Assembly (NCBI GenBank): GCA_945888435.1
Contig: CAMCZW010000011.1
Location: 1 to 51,320 of the forward strand
Direction of reading: 5' to 3'
Origin: a bacterium UBP8_UBA817
GTDB taxonomy: Bacteria > Margulisbacteria > Marinamargulisbacteria > SXXA01 > SICP01
Length of the DNA: 51,320 bases
Shown in pieces: positions 22,905 to 31,709 of the stretch. Position 1 is the stretch's first letter; the number at the start of each line of letters is the position of its first letter. Below the pieces are notes generated by a model. The model was not told where the DNA came from and ran no database searches. It saw nothing but the letters and a program-made list of their open reading frames with translations. The translations under genes were made by a program, and so were the position numbers.

Positions 22905-24088
22905 TTCGGATCTACCTCACCAAATAAATTTTGATTCCATAGATAGCCCATTTGGTCGCCGTTATTTACATATTCTACAATTTGTTGATCATCGGATGCT
23001 CGTTTGATAGTCGTATAGCCATTCTTTTTTTCTAGCCAAAATACTTCATCAACTTTTACCGCATTCAAGAAATCTGGAGAGTGGGTTGATACAAAAACTT
23101 GTCCCCCTCTATTTGCATAAGTTCTAAATTCTTCAGCGAGTTCTTCTAAAAGCTTTGGGTAAAGTTGGTTTTCAGGCTCTTCTACACAAAGTAATGGATG
23201 TGGGGTCGGATCATAAAGTAAGGTTAGGTAGGCAAGCATTTTGATTGTTCCATCTGATACATAGCGTGCCAGGAACGGATCTTCAAAGGTGCCATCCTGA
23301 AATTTCAATAAAACACGGCCTTCTTCTGTAGTTTTGGATTCAACATTGGATATTCCTGGGACTCTTTTTTTTAAGGCATCTAAAATCTCGAAAAAGGCTT
23401 CTTTATGATGATTATGTAGGTATTCTATTACTAATGATAGATTTTCTCCTTCACGAGATAGATGATCTGCGTATCCGGCTTCTTGCTCAGGTCGTGCTTT
23501 GCTGATATGGAAGTCAGAAATATGCCAATTCTCTATTAGATTTCCCAATGCTACGATGGCCGGAAATCGCTCAAACTGGGCTAGCCCTTTGATTGCTAAA
23601 ATATCATTGGATTTTAATGTTTGTTCTTCTCTTTTAAGTTCTTTAACATCTTGTACTTTATCTACTTCATTTGTAACTGCGGTTCCGTTTCCATTACTAA
23701 AATCTAGAAAATGCCATGGTTGCCCTTTACTTCCACGACGATATTTTAGGATTTCTCTTGCTACGAAAGCACGTCCGTTTGCTTCATTAATTTGAAGAAA
23801 ATATGTTGTTAACTCTCCTTTTGAATCCGCTTTGAATTTTAGTTCTATTTCTATTGGCCCTTCACTATTTCGACTACGCACTTCTTGGAAACCTCTGCTA
23901 CCACCAAGTTTTGCTAGCGCAGTATTAACTGTTCCATTCATCGCATCTCTGAGAAATGCAAAAATATTAAAAATGGTACTTTTTCCACTTCCATTTGCGC
24001 CTACTATCACACAGAAATTTGGTAGTTTAGTCATTTCGATATCTTTAAAAGCTTTAAAGTTTTTTAGTTTTATTGAGTGTATTTTCAT
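22901..24088 (-). CDS. AAA_21/SMC-like ATPase of a putative defence pair
   Basis: 395 residues. Walker A is VGANGSGKSTIFNIFAFLRD at about 28-47, followed by the strand-rich arm FQEVRSRNSEGPIEIELKFK. A signature-like REGENLSLVIEYL lies near 200-225, Walker B is LLCVEEPENQLYP (about 295-310), and the switch His is in VFVSTHSPDFL. This is the ABC/SMC-type ATPase of OLD, PARIS AriA, AbiL and similar systems. The next gene is DUF4276, overlapping by four bases. ATPase + TOPRIM-like pairs act in phage defence; here this role is inferred. The ATPase itself looks complete. Confidence 0.88.
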   Translation of the reverse strand: MKIHSIKLKNFKAFKDIEMTKLPNFCVIVGANGSGKSTIFNIFAFLRDAMNGTVNTALAKLGGSRGFQEVRSRNSEGPIEIELKFKADSKGELTTYFLQINEANGRAFVAREILKYRRGSKGQPWHFLDFSNGNGTAVTNEVDKVQDVKELKREEQTLKSNDILAIKGLAQFERFPAIVALGNLIENWHISDFHISKARPEQEAGYADHLSREGENLSLVIEYLHNHHKEAFFEILDALKKRVPGISNVESKTTEEGRVLLKFQDGTFEDPFLARYVSDGTIKMLAYLTLLYDPTPHPLLCVEEPENQLYPKLLEELAEEFRTYANRGGQVFVSTHSPDFLNAVKVDEVFWLEKKNGYTTIKRASDDQQIVEYVNNGDQMGYLWNQNLFGEVDPK

Positions 24089-24139
24089 ATGGGTACTTCT
24101 AATTGACGGCGTTATTTTTCTTTAAATAAATCAAATTCG

Positions 24140-24493
24140 CTAGGAATTATTTCGAGGTTTTTTCCCATAGACCTTCCCATCGGAATTAACTCTCCAGACT
24201 CGGCTATAGTTGTCATGGGTGGGGACGCCTTTGGGGAAGTAGAATTGCGAGTCTTTTCCTTTGGTTTGCCAGTTGCTTAGGGGGGCATCGGTGACGGGGA
24301 AGTGGCCATGCCTTAAATAATAGATTTCGATCTGGGATTGGATGTGGCTTCTTTGGACTTCGTATTTGGAGGCGTTACTATTTTTTTTATTGGAAATGGA
24401 GGGTAGCGCAATCGCAACGAGTAATGACCATGTCATGAGTAGAAGGGCTAATCGAATGAGTTTATTTCTTTTACTGGGTCTTAGTCCATTCAT
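24140..24493 (-). CDS. Hypothetical anchored protein, pseudopilin-like
   Basis: 117 residues. A basic N-terminus (RPSKRNKLIR) precedes one membrane segment (LALLLMTWSLLVAIALPSI, about 15-33). The following helix, RSHIQSQIEIYYLRHGHFPV, is the pattern seen in type II secretion pseudopilins and minor pilins (helix, then YYxxxGxFP). The end has YFPKGVPTHDNYSRVWRVNSDGKV, like the short globular domain of GspG-type proteins. A canonical prepilin cleavage site (G-FxxxE) is not evident, so the assignment is tentative. Divergent from the transaldolase gene. Confidence 0.55.
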   Translation of the reverse strand: MNGLRPSKRNKLIRLALLLMTWSLLVAIALPSISNKKNSNASKYEVQRSHIQSQIEIYYLRHGHFPVTDAPLSNWQTKGKDSQFYFPKGVPTHDNYSRVWRVNSDGKVYGKKPRNNS

Positions 24494-24564
24494 ATGGACA
24501 TCTTACTATATTTTAGCGATGATAATAGCCTGTGTTTTAGTCTTTTTTAAATGGAGTCTTTTTT

Positions 24565-25212
24565 ATGAAATTTTTTATTGATACTGCGGATGTTTCGGCG
24601 ATTCGAAAGGCGAATGAGATGGGGTTAGTTGATGGCGTGACCACTAATCCGACTTTGATTAAAAAAGCGGGTCGTGATCATGAAGAGACGATTCGTGAGA
24701 TTTCGTCGTTTATTACAGGGCCAATTTCGGTTGAGACGCTTAGTTTAACTGCTGAAGGCATGCTTAAAGAAGCCGATGAGTATTTAAAATGGGGAAATAA
24801 TATTGTCATTAAAGTAGTGATGACCCCTGAAGGGATGAAGGCTGTTAAAGAATTGTCTAAGCGAGGCATTAAGACCAATGTGACTTTATGCTTTACAGCG
24901 ATGCAAGCCTTGATTGCAGCTAAGGCTGGGGCGACCTATATCAGTCCATTTGTGGGGCGTTTAGATGATATTTCTCAGTATGGTATGGATTTAATTCGCC
25001 AAATTAGAGGCATTTATGACAACTATGAATTTGAAACGGAAGTTTTAGTTGCCAGCGTTCGTCACCCGATTCATATTTTAGAGGCCGCTGAGATCGGCGC
25101 TGATGTGGTTACTGTCCCTCCGAGTACATTGATGCAACTTTTCAATCATCCGCTCACTGATAGTGGAATTAAGGCGTTCCTAGAAGACGCTAAGGCTTTT
25201 GCTAAGGGGTAA
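24565..25212 (+). CDS. tal: Transaldolase, short (FSA/TalC-like) type
   Basis: 215 residues, the small transaldolase / fructose-6-phosphate aldolase family. Starts [18 protein letters not shown] and carries [13 protein letters not shown], the Schiff-base Lys83 in [45 protein letters not shown], and [23 protein letters not shown]. It transfers dihydroxyacetone units in the pentose phosphate pathway. The sequence alone does not separate transaldolase from F6P aldolase activity. No other pentose pathway gene is nearby. Confidence 0.93.
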   Translation: MKFFIDTADVSAIRKANEMGLVDGVTTNPTLIKKAGRDHEETIREISSFITGPISVETLSLTAEGMLKEADEYLKWGNNIVIKVVMTPEGMKAVKELSKRGIKTNVTLCFTAMQALIAAKAGATYISPFVGRLDDISQYGMDLIRQIRGIYDNYEFETEVLVASVRHPIHILEAAEIGADVVTVPPSTLMQLFNHPLTDSGIKAFLEDAKAFAKG

Positions 25213-25265
25213 AATCCACCCTGTCACGCCTTCGGTGCGGACTCCCAAGCTACCCATAACTCCAA

Positions 25266-25322
25266 ATACCACTCCCCCCAACCCCGCTCTGTTCCAAAGA
25301 GGGGTTGGGGGGATGAGTGTTA
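25266..25322. repeat. Family B repeat, single copy
   Basis: ACCACTCCCCCCAACCCC followed by GCTCTGTTCCAAAGAGGGGT and TGGGGGG. Shares CTCTGTNCCAAAGAGGG with 12736-12843. It lies in the convergent gap between transaldolase and the lipoprotein. Just upstream (25220-25245) GTCACGCCTTCGGTGCGG is a degraded piece resembling family A. Confidence 0.75.
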
Positions 25323-25346
25323 ACGCTAAAGTTTGGTTTGGTGGAC

Positions 25347-26174
25347 TTAGTCGACGATAAGTTCTTCTAGATCGCCGTTGTCGTTTTGGATGTAGACTTT
25401 AAATTTGCCATCATTATCAATGTGGATTTCGCCAACTTTGTCGCCGTTTCTTTTGAGGGTGGCTTTTGTAAATTCATCCCCACTGACATATTCGCCGTCG
25501 ATTTGGGTTTGAATGGATTTGAATGTGCCGGTGTATTGAAGGCTATTGATAGTGAGGACAAAGGGCATTGAAATGTTGAGATGAGATTGTGAACCATTGC
25601 TTTCAACCTGTATTCGAGCGTCGGAAATCTCGACGGTTGCAAAGGTCGTGTCATCTACTGCATAGGTAATGGTGCCGTTTGCTTCGAGAGTTCCTTCTAG
25701 GCTAGTTCCGTCGATAATATAGCTGTTGGTGAATTGTATATTGCAGGTCATGCCGTCGCCAGTCGAGATTTGAAGGTTGTTACTGCTTCCTTCGGTTTCA
25801 GTTTCTGTGATGATGCGTTTAAAGTTTGTGTAGGTTTGATCTCCGTCGGTTATTATGAAATCAAGAGTATATTCGTTTGACGCGTAGACTACTTTATTAT
25901 CGTTGGTGGTGAGGGTGGTACCTCGAAATGTAAATTCAGTTCCATCTTCAAGGGTGTCTTCTTCTGAGGCGGTAGAAAAGCTGCTGCCTTCGGTATCTTC
26001 GTGTTCCTCAGTTCGTAATGATGCAAAGTCTTTACCGGCGATTAAGGTGAGGGCGTCGATGTCGGCTTGGGATGCGCCGGCTGAGTTGCTATCTGATTTT
26101 CCACAGCTAGTTAATCCGATTGATGTGCATATTAATAGTGCGAGTAACGATGCTTTTAGAGTTGATTTTTTCAT
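25347..26174 (-). CDS. Lipoprotein of unknown function (275 aa)
   Basis: Signal peptide with lipobox: KKSTLKASLLALLICTSIG then LTSC with the lipidated Cys24, followed by GKSDSNSAG. The mature part is strand-rich, Asp/Glu/Thr-rich and acidic, with many short beta segments (TLDFIITDGDQTYTNF, ISMPFVLTINSLQYTGTFKS). It ends in GKFKVYIQNDNGDLEELIVD. No known domain is recognised. Residues after Cys are not Asp at +2 (Gly), so by the E. coli rule it would go to the outer membrane, if the Lol system applies. It lies 27 bases downstream of valS. Confidence 0.8.
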   Translation of the reverse strand: MKKSTLKASLLALLICTSIGLTSCGKSDSNSAGASQADIDALTLIAGKDFASLRTEEHEDTEGSSFSTASEEDTLEDGTEFTFRGTTLTTNDNKVVYASNEYTLDFIITDGDQTYTNFKRIITETETEGSSNNLQISTGDGMTCNIQFTNSYIIDGTSLEGTLEANGTITYAVDDTTFATVEISDARIQVESNGSQSHLNISMPFVLTINSLQYTGTFKSIQTQIDGEYVSGDEFTKATLKRNGDKVGEIHIDNDGKFKVYIQNDNGDLEELIVD

Positions 26175-26201
26175 TTTTAAATTCCTTTTTTAATATGTAT
26201 T

Positions 26202-28793
26202 TTATAAGTTTACGCTGATTATCGTTTCTGATGCTTCTGTAACTTCATAGTTTTCAACGACGCCAGCGGCAATAATATCGTCTTTGACTTGGTCAAATTG
26301 GATTAATGTTTCTTTTGGCGCTGCGATTTTTAGGAGAGTTACGGGATGTTTCAAGCTTTTTTGGCCATCTGTTTTGGCGGCTCTAATTTGGGATAATACA
26401 TCAATCGCGACGGTGAGCGTGGTGTCTGTAGGTGGTTTTGGGATAGGCGCGAATTGGTCTACGGTTGGCCATGGGGATTTGTGGATGGATGAGTGTTGCG
26501 GAGTTGCGAACACCCAGGACCATACTTCTTCTGTGATATACGGTAAAAATGGCGCGAATAGCTGAAGGTAGATTTTGAGCGACTCTTGAAGTGTGGCGAG
26601 TGCTGATTTTCTGCGTGGTAGATTTTCGTCTCGGTAGGACCTGATTTTGACGAGCTCAATGAAATGATCGCAGTATTTCCAAAAGGAAGATTCTGTTGCT
26701 TCCAGGGCGGCTGCGTAATCTAGATTTTCTAGCGAATTAGTTGCACTTAAGATGAGCGTGCGGAGTTCGTGGATCATGGCGATATCGGTGGGGTGTGTGA
26801 TGTCGCTTGTCTCATAAAGCCCGGTATGGCCTTCGAGTCCTTGCATTTGCATGACGACGAATTTACTGGCATTAAAAATTTTAGTAGAGAGCTTTTGTCC
26901 AATTTGAAATACAGACGGGTCAAATGCGGTGTCTGAGCCTAATTTTGCTCTGGCAGCCCAGTATCTAACGGCGTCGGAGGAGTATTGGACGAGTAAATCG
27001 TTTGGTGTGACGACATTACCTTTGGATTTGCTCATTTTTTTGCGATCGGGGTCGAGTACCCAGCCGCTGATGGCGACGTTTTTCCAGGGGATTTGTTTCC
27101 CGTGAAACCATGCTTTGGTGATGGTATAAAATGCCCAGGTTCTGATGATTTCGTGGGATTGTGGGCGGATATCCATTGGGAATATTTGAGCGTGGCGTTC
27201 TGGATTATCCAGCCAATGACTTGCGATTTGAGGGGTGAGTGATGAGGTGGCCCAGGTGTCCATGACGTCGGGGTCTCCGCTGAAGCCGTTAGGTTGATTA
27301 CGCTGATTCTCGGAATAGCCTTTTGGCGCATCGGACATCGGGTCGATGGGAAGTTGGTCGGCGGTGGCGAAAATGGGCTTTGCGTAATCGGTCTGACCCA
27401 AAGCATTAACCGGATACCAGACGGGGAAGGGGACGCCGAAAAAGCGTTGGCGGCTGATGCACCAATCTTGGTTAAGGCCTTCGACCCAGTTGGTGTAACG
27501 GCTTTTCATATATGCTGGATGCCACTTTATTTTGTCACCTTGGGCAATGAGGTCCGTTTTATGATCGAGAATTTTGACGAACCATTGGCGGCTGGTCATA
27601 AACTCGATTGGAGAATCGCCTTTTTCATAAAATTTGACTGGGTGTTCGATGACTTGGGGTGGTGTTGGCATGGCGATGGAATTGCCATCGTAGCCTGAGT
27701 TTTCTGTGGCCAATAACTCGACGATTTTGGTTTGCGCGGCTTTGATTTTGAGTCCAACGAGTGGTGAATAATACTCGGCTGCGGCTGTAGGGTCATTGCT
27801 TTTAAATTGTTCTGAGGTGAAATCGATGGGGAGAAGCCGGCCATCTAATCCTACAATTTGTTTGATGGGCATGTGGCTGGATTTCCACCAATCCACGTCG
27901 GCGGCATCTCCGAAGGTACAGACCATTAAAATCCCGCTGCCCTTTTCTGGATCTGCATGTGTGGATGGAAGAATTGGGACTTTGATTTTGAAGAGTGGGG
28001 TGATGGCATTTTTGCCAAATAGGGCTTGGTATCTACTGTCATCTGGATGGGCGACGACGGCGATACAGGCGGCGAGTAGTTCTGGCCGCGTAGTGGCGAT
28101 GGTAAAGTCTCCACCGTCTTCGACACCGAATTTAATGTGATGGTAGGCGCCTGGGCGATTGCGGTCTTCGATTTCGGCCTGGGCGACGGCGGTGCGAAAG
28201 TCCACATCCCACATCGTTGGGGCTTCTAGGTTGTAGACTACGCCTTTGCTGACCATATCTAAAAAGGAAAGCTGGCTGATGCGTTGGCAGTGGGCGTCGA
28301 TGGTGGCGTATTGAAGTGCCCAATCGACTGACAGACTGAGTTGTCTCCAGACGTCTTCGAAGGCCTTTTCGTCTTCATGTGTGAGGATGAGACAGGCTTC
28401 GATGAAGTTTTTACGAGAAACTCGTTCGACTTCTTTTTGGCTGCCGCCTTTGACGGGTGTCCAATTGGCCATATACGGCTGGCTTGGATCGCATGTGATA
28501 TTAAATACATTTTGAACTCGGCGTTCTGTCGGTAGTCCGTTGTCGTCCCACCCCATGGGGTAGAAAATGTTTTTACCCTTCATCCGTTGGTATCTTGCGA
28601 TGACATCGGTTTGGGTATAGCTAAATACATGGCCGACATGGAGAGATCCCGAGACGGTCGGAGGGGGTGTGTCGATTGAAAACGTCTCTTCGCCAGGTCT
28701 ATTGGGATCCCATTGATATGTTTTTTGGGACTCCCAGGAGTCTTTCCATTTTTGCTCGATTTGGAGGTGATCGTATTTATTTGGGAGTGTCAT
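26202..28793 (-). CDS. valS: Valyl-tRNA synthetase, alternative (archaeal-like) type
   Basis: Charges tRNA-Val. 863 residues with class Ia signatures: PPTVSGSLHVGHVFSYTQTD (HIGH = HVGH, about 52-55) and KMSKS at 586-590 in DRKKMSKSKGN. The zone GWDDNGLPTERRVQN (about 79-93) is that of the archaeal/rickettsial/actinobacterial ValS type; the common bacterial type has GTDHAGI there. The C-terminal coiled-coil arm of the usual bacterial enzyme is absent, matching this lineage. Editing-domain sequence TTRPELLAACIAVVAHP is present. Its start overlaps the end of terC by 17 bases. Confidence 0.95.
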   Translation of the reverse strand: MTLPNKYDHLQIEQKWKDSWESQKTYQWDPNRPGEETFSIDTPPPTVSGSLHVGHVFSYTQTDVIARYQRMKGKNIFYPMGWDDNGLPTERRVQNVFNITCDPSQPYMANWTPVKGGSQKEVERVSRKNFIEACLILTHEDEKAFEDVWRQLSLSVDWALQYATIDAHCQRISQLSFLDMVSKGVVYNLEAPTMWDVDFRTAVAQAEIEDRNRPGAYHHIKFGVEDGGDFTIATTRPELLAACIAVVAHPDDSRYQALFGKNAITPLFKIKVPILPSTHADPEKGSGILMVCTFGDAADVDWWKSSHMPIKQIVGLDGRLLPIDFTSEQFKSNDPTAAAEYYSPLVGLKIKAAQTKIVELLATENSGYDGNSIAMPTPPQVIEHPVKFYEKGDSPIEFMTSRQWFVKILDHKTDLIAQGDKIKWHPAYMKSRYTNWVEGLNQDWCISRQRFFGVPFPVWYPVNALGQTDYAKPIFATADQLPIDPMSDAPKGYSENQRNQPNGFSGDPDVMDTWATSSLTPQIASHWLDNPERHAQIFPMDIRPQSHEIIRTWAFYTITKAWFHGKQIPWKNVAISGWVLDPDRKKMSKSKGNVVTPNDLLVQYSSDAVRYWAARAKLGSDTAFDPSVFQIGQKLSTKIFNASKFVVMQMQGLEGHTGLYETSDITHPTDIAMIHELRTLILSATNSLENLDYAAALEATESSFWKYCDHFIELVKIRSYRDENLPRRKSALATLQESLKIYLQLFAPFLPYITEEVWSWVFATPQHSSIHKSPWPTVDQFAPIPKPPTDTTLTVAIDVLSQIRAAKTDGQKSLKHPVTLLKIAAPKETLIQFDQVKDDIIAAGVVENYEVTEASETIISVNL

Positions 28794-29691
28794 TTTTGTA
28801 GTGAATATAGGAAAAAATCCCTGAAATTACTAAGGCTGAAACAATCATTGTGAGGGAAAAGGAAATGGATACTTTATACCAAGGCTCAATGACCATTTTA
28901 ATCCCCACGAATACTAGGATAAATGAGAGTGCGTATTTAATGTAATGGAAGGCTTCTAATGCACGATTAAGCACAAAGTACATTGATCTGAGACCCAAGA
29001 TTGCAAAGAAATTGGACGTGGCTACTAGAAATGGGTCTGTTGTAATCCCTAAAATTGCGGGGATGGAATCGACTGCGAAAATGACGTCGGTCATTTCAAC
29101 AACGATTAAGGTGAGAAATAGAGGAGTGGCCTTCCATTTTGAGTTGATTTTGACCCAGAAATGTTCACCCACAAAATGAGGGTGAAATGGAAGGCGTTCC
29201 TTGATTACTTTGACAATTTTATTTTCTGAAATGCTGGATTCGGACTTGTCCTCTTTTAGAGTTTTAAGTCCTGTGAAAATTAAAAAGGCGCCAAAGACGT
29301 ACATCATCCAATGAAATTTTTCGACAATGGCGACGCCACCGAAAATGAAAAGTGCTCTGAGTATAAATGCGCCGGTAATCCCCCAAAACAGGACGCGATG
29401 CTGATGTTTTTTTGGGACGCGGAAGTAACTGAAAATCATCATGATTACGAATAAGTTGTCTACGCTTAATGAAAGCTCAACCATGTATCCTGTTAAAAAT
29501 AACAGACCGTCTTTTGTGCCATGTTCATGTGCAATGTAGAGATTAAATAGAAGCGCGGAAGCAATCCAAGTGATGCATAAAAATAAATCTTGTTTAAAAT
29601 TTTGCTCTGGATTACGTCTATGTAGCCACATATCCAATGCAAATAAGCCACATATGGGTATAAAAAATACTAAGAGTTCTGTTGTTGTCAT
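28777..29691 (-). CDS. TerC/Alx family membrane protein
   Basis: 304 residues with about eight or nine membrane spans. TerC hallmarks: ELSLSVDNLFVIMMIFSYF, VFGAFLIFTGLKTL, EMTDVIFAVDSIPAILGITTDPFLVATSNFFAILGLRSMYFVLNRAL. Acidic residues in the VDN and FAVDS segments are thought to bind metal. Family members export manganese or calcium, often during secretion of metalloproteins. GGAGGA precedes the ATG. No yybP-ykoY riboswitch fold is apparent in the short upstream gap. It is the first gene of a unit with valS and the lipoprotein. Confidence 0.92.
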   Translation of the reverse strand: MTTTELLVFFIPICGLFALDMWLHRRNPEQNFKQDLFLCITWIASALLFNLYIAHEHGTKDGLLFLTGYMVELSLSVDNLFVIMMIFSYFRVPKKHQHRVLFWGITGAFILRALFIFGGVAIVEKFHWMMYVFGAFLIFTGLKTLKEDKSESSISENKIVKVIKERLPFHPHFVGEHFWVKINSKWKATPLFLTLIVVEMTDVIFAVDSIPAILGITTDPFLVATSNFFAILGLRSMYFVLNRALEAFHYIKYALSFILVFVGIKMVIEPWYKVSISFSLTMIVSALVISGIFSYIHYKNDTPK

Positions 29692-29787
29692 TACTAGTTT
29701 CCTCCGCGAGGGTGCGTGTCTATTTAATATGCTTTTGCCTATATTGTAGGGTCTGCCTTACTGATTGAACAGTTTTATTGCATTTTG

Positions 29788-29796
29788 TGATACTAT
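29788..29796 (+). promoter_or_regulatory. Extended -10 promoter of the epimerase gene
   Basis: TGATACTAT (TGn plus TACTAT) ends 10 bases before ATG 29807, with no Shine-Dalgarno, so the transcript may be leaderless or nearly so. No good -35 box at the expected spacing. Confidence 0.35.
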
Positions 29797-29806
29797 TCGC
29801 GAACTT

Positions 29807-30778
29807 ATGGATCAAAATTCACAGAAAATTAAGATTTTTATTACCGGTTCAGCCGGATGTATCGGTCATTATCTTTTGGACCGTTTTTTAGGCCGTGAGG
29901 GGATTGAACTCCATTTGTTGGTGCGATCTAGCAGTAAGTTTAAGGTGGATTTATCCCTGTATTCTAATGTTACTGTGCACCGGGGGGATTTGTCGGAAAT
30001 TGGTCAGTTTAAAGAGGTTTTGCAGGATATGGATTATTTAATTCATATTGCGACTTCCTGGCGGAACTCGGATAAAGCCTTTTTATATAATGTGACGAGT
30101 ACTTATGAATTATTTGGTCTTGTGAATCGAGATAAGTGCAAAAAAATTGTTTATTTTTCAACCGCCAGTATTCTAGGGCCTTGTAATGTTCCTTTAGATG
30201 ATATTCATGAGATTGGGACTGGGTATATTCGATCAAAGTCGGCGGCGTATGCGGGGTTATCTCAGCATCCGATGGCGGATAAAGTCGTGACGGTGTTTCC
30301 GACGATGGTACTTGGTGGAGATGAAACCCATCCGTTTTCTCATATTTCTGGTGGGCTTGCGCCGAATATTGGGTATATGACGTTGCTGAGATTTTTTACG
30401 GTGGATATCCGGTTTCATTTTTTGCATGCCAAGGATTATGCGCTGATGACCGAATATGTCTTGTTTAATGAGACTGATCACGCGGTTGTACTTGGAAGCC
30501 CTGTGATTACAGGTAGGCAAATGCTTGAAACGGTGTGTGATGTCTTTGGGATTCGTCGTTATTTTATGGTCCCAATTTCTGGCGCTTTTATTTTGGGATT
30601 GGCGAAATTATTTCGAATTAAAATGGATAAATGGTCTAGGTATTTGGTGGCTAATCCTCATTTTGAATTTAATGTGATTAATCCTCAGTCCGTTGGGCTT
30701 AAGGCGTCTTTTCCAGATTTACGGGCTGCTTTGGAAGATGTAAAACAACAAGCTCGATTTTTTAAGGGTGAATCATGA
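29807..30778 (+). CDS. NAD(P)-dependent epimerase/dehydratase (SDR, extended)
   Basis: 323 residues from ATG 29807; a TTG at 29765 is in frame but adds residues before the Rossmann start. The nucleotide-binding loop is FITGSAGCIGHYLLDRFL, followed by VHRGDLSE and LIHIATSW. The catalytic region is FSTASILG, with Tyr in TGYIRSKSAAY and Lys in RSK. The substrate is not evident. The 3' end overlaps the pseudouridine synthase gene by ATGA. Confidence 0.85.
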   Translation: MDQNSQKIKIFITGSAGCIGHYLLDRFLGREGIELHLLVRSSSKFKVDLSLYSNVTVHRGDLSEIGQFKEVLQDMDYLIHIATSWRNSDKAFLYNVTSTYELFGLVNRDKCKKIVYFSTASILGPCNVPLDDIHEIGTGYIRSKSAAYAGLSQHPMADKVVTVFPTMVLGGDETHPFSHISGGLAPNIGYMTLLRFFTVDIRFHFLHAKDYALMTEYVLFNETDHAVVLGSPVITGRQMLETVCDVFGIRRYFMVPISGAFILGLAKLFRIKMDKWSRYLVANPHFEFNVINPQSVGLKASFPDLRAALEDVKQQARFFKGES

Positions 30779-31461
30779 AAAAAGCAATGAGACTACAAAA
30801 ATATCTATCTCAAGAAGGGATTTTATCTCGGCGTAAGGCTGAAGAATGTATCGAAAAAGGCTGGATTAAAGTTAATGGCGAAGTCGTTACCCAAATGGGT
30901 GTGCTGGTTCTTCCTGGCGTTGATGTGGTTGAAGTGCTGGACGCTGTGAATGAAATGAGAAATTCATACACAACGCTTATGTATTATAAGCCTCGCGGTG
31001 TGGTTACTAATTTGCCTCAAAAAGGCGAAACTGAAATCCGAGATTTGTTGCCTATGCAATATAAAAAACTAAGTCCGGTTGGGCGTTTGGATAAAGAATC
31101 TGAAGGCCTTATTGTTTTGACCGATGATGGTGTCCTTGCGAAACAATTATTAGACCCTAATTGTCCTCATGAGCGTGAATATCATGTGACTGTGGATGTC
31201 CCGTTGATTCAGTCTCAAATGGACCGATTGATGGACGGGGTAATTGTTTTGGGTGAAAAAACGAAACCGATGCAAATTGAGCGGATTTCTGAGGATGTCT
31301 ATCGCTTTACGATGCTTGAAGGCAAAAATCGCCAGATTAGACGGATGTTGATGTTGGTTGGCAGGGAAGTTGAACAATTGAAGCGAGTGAGAATTGGAAA
31401 GTTGAGACTTGGGGTTTCTGAAGGGAAAAGCCGAGTGATTTCTGCTAAGGATATTATTTAG
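30775..31461 (+). CDS. RNA pseudouridine synthase, RsuA/RluB family
   Basis: 228 residues. An N-terminal S4 RNA-binding domain (MRLQKYLSQEGILSRRKAEECIEKGWIKVNG) precedes the catalytic core: YYKPRGVVTNL, the active Asp106 in PVGRLDKESEGLIVLTDDG, then LEGKNRQIRRMLMLVGREVEQLKRVRIG. This RsuA/RluB/RluE/RluF group modifies rRNA; the exact target cannot be read from sequence. Translation is coupled to the epimerase by the ATGA overlap. A long palindromic repeat lies downstream in the gap 31462-31709. Confidence 0.92.
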   Translation: MKKAMRLQKYLSQEGILSRRKAEECIEKGWIKVNGEVVTQMGVLVLPGVDVVEVLDAVNEMRNSYTTLMYYKPRGVVTNLPQKGETEIRDLLPMQYKKLSPVGRLDKESEGLIVLTDDGVLAKQLLDPNCPHEREYHVTVDVPLIQSQMDRLMDGVIVLGEKTKPMQIERISEDVYRFTMLEGKNRQIRRMLMLVGREVEQLKRVRIGKLRLGVSEGKSRVISAKDII

Positions 31462-31563
31462 AACCTGTACTAATTTCTTCCAGGCTACTTACTTTCCCAT
31501 AACCTCAGGTAACCTATCTAGGATGGTTTTTGTGAAAATTCATGATTTATTGAAACTACGGTT

Positions 31564-31702
31564 GGCCCCTCACCCCTCGATACACCGACTACGTCGGCAC
31601 TCGGGGACCGGTGGAGAGTTCTCATTCGGAGTTGGGAGCGAGCGTGGCGCATCTACCCGGTCCCCGAGTGATTGCGAAGCAATTGTATCGAGGGGTGAGG
31701 GC
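31564..31702. repeat. Long palindromic repeat (family C)
   Basis: Left arm 31564-31611 and right arm 31657-31702 are inverted copies: GGCCCCTCACCCCTCGATAC ... ACTCGGGGACCGG against CCGGTCCCCGAGTG ... GTATCGAGGGGTGAGGGCC. Each has its own inner small hairpin (CCGACTACGTCGG on the left, ATTGCGAAGCAAT on the right). TCGATAC...CACTCGGGGACCGG elements of this sort recur in other bacterial genomes. It lies between the convergent pseudouridine synthase and leuD genes and may act as a bidirectional block. Confidence 0.85.
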
Positions 31703-31709
31703 CGAGTTG

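Noticed and set aside
27294..27698. Plus-strand open frames inside valS
   Set aside because: Antisense shadows caused by valS codon use; no homology-like features.
29692..29764. Manganese (yybP-ykoY) riboswitch before terC
   Set aside because: The gap is too short and lacks the conserved loops; only a GGAGGA ribosome site is clear.
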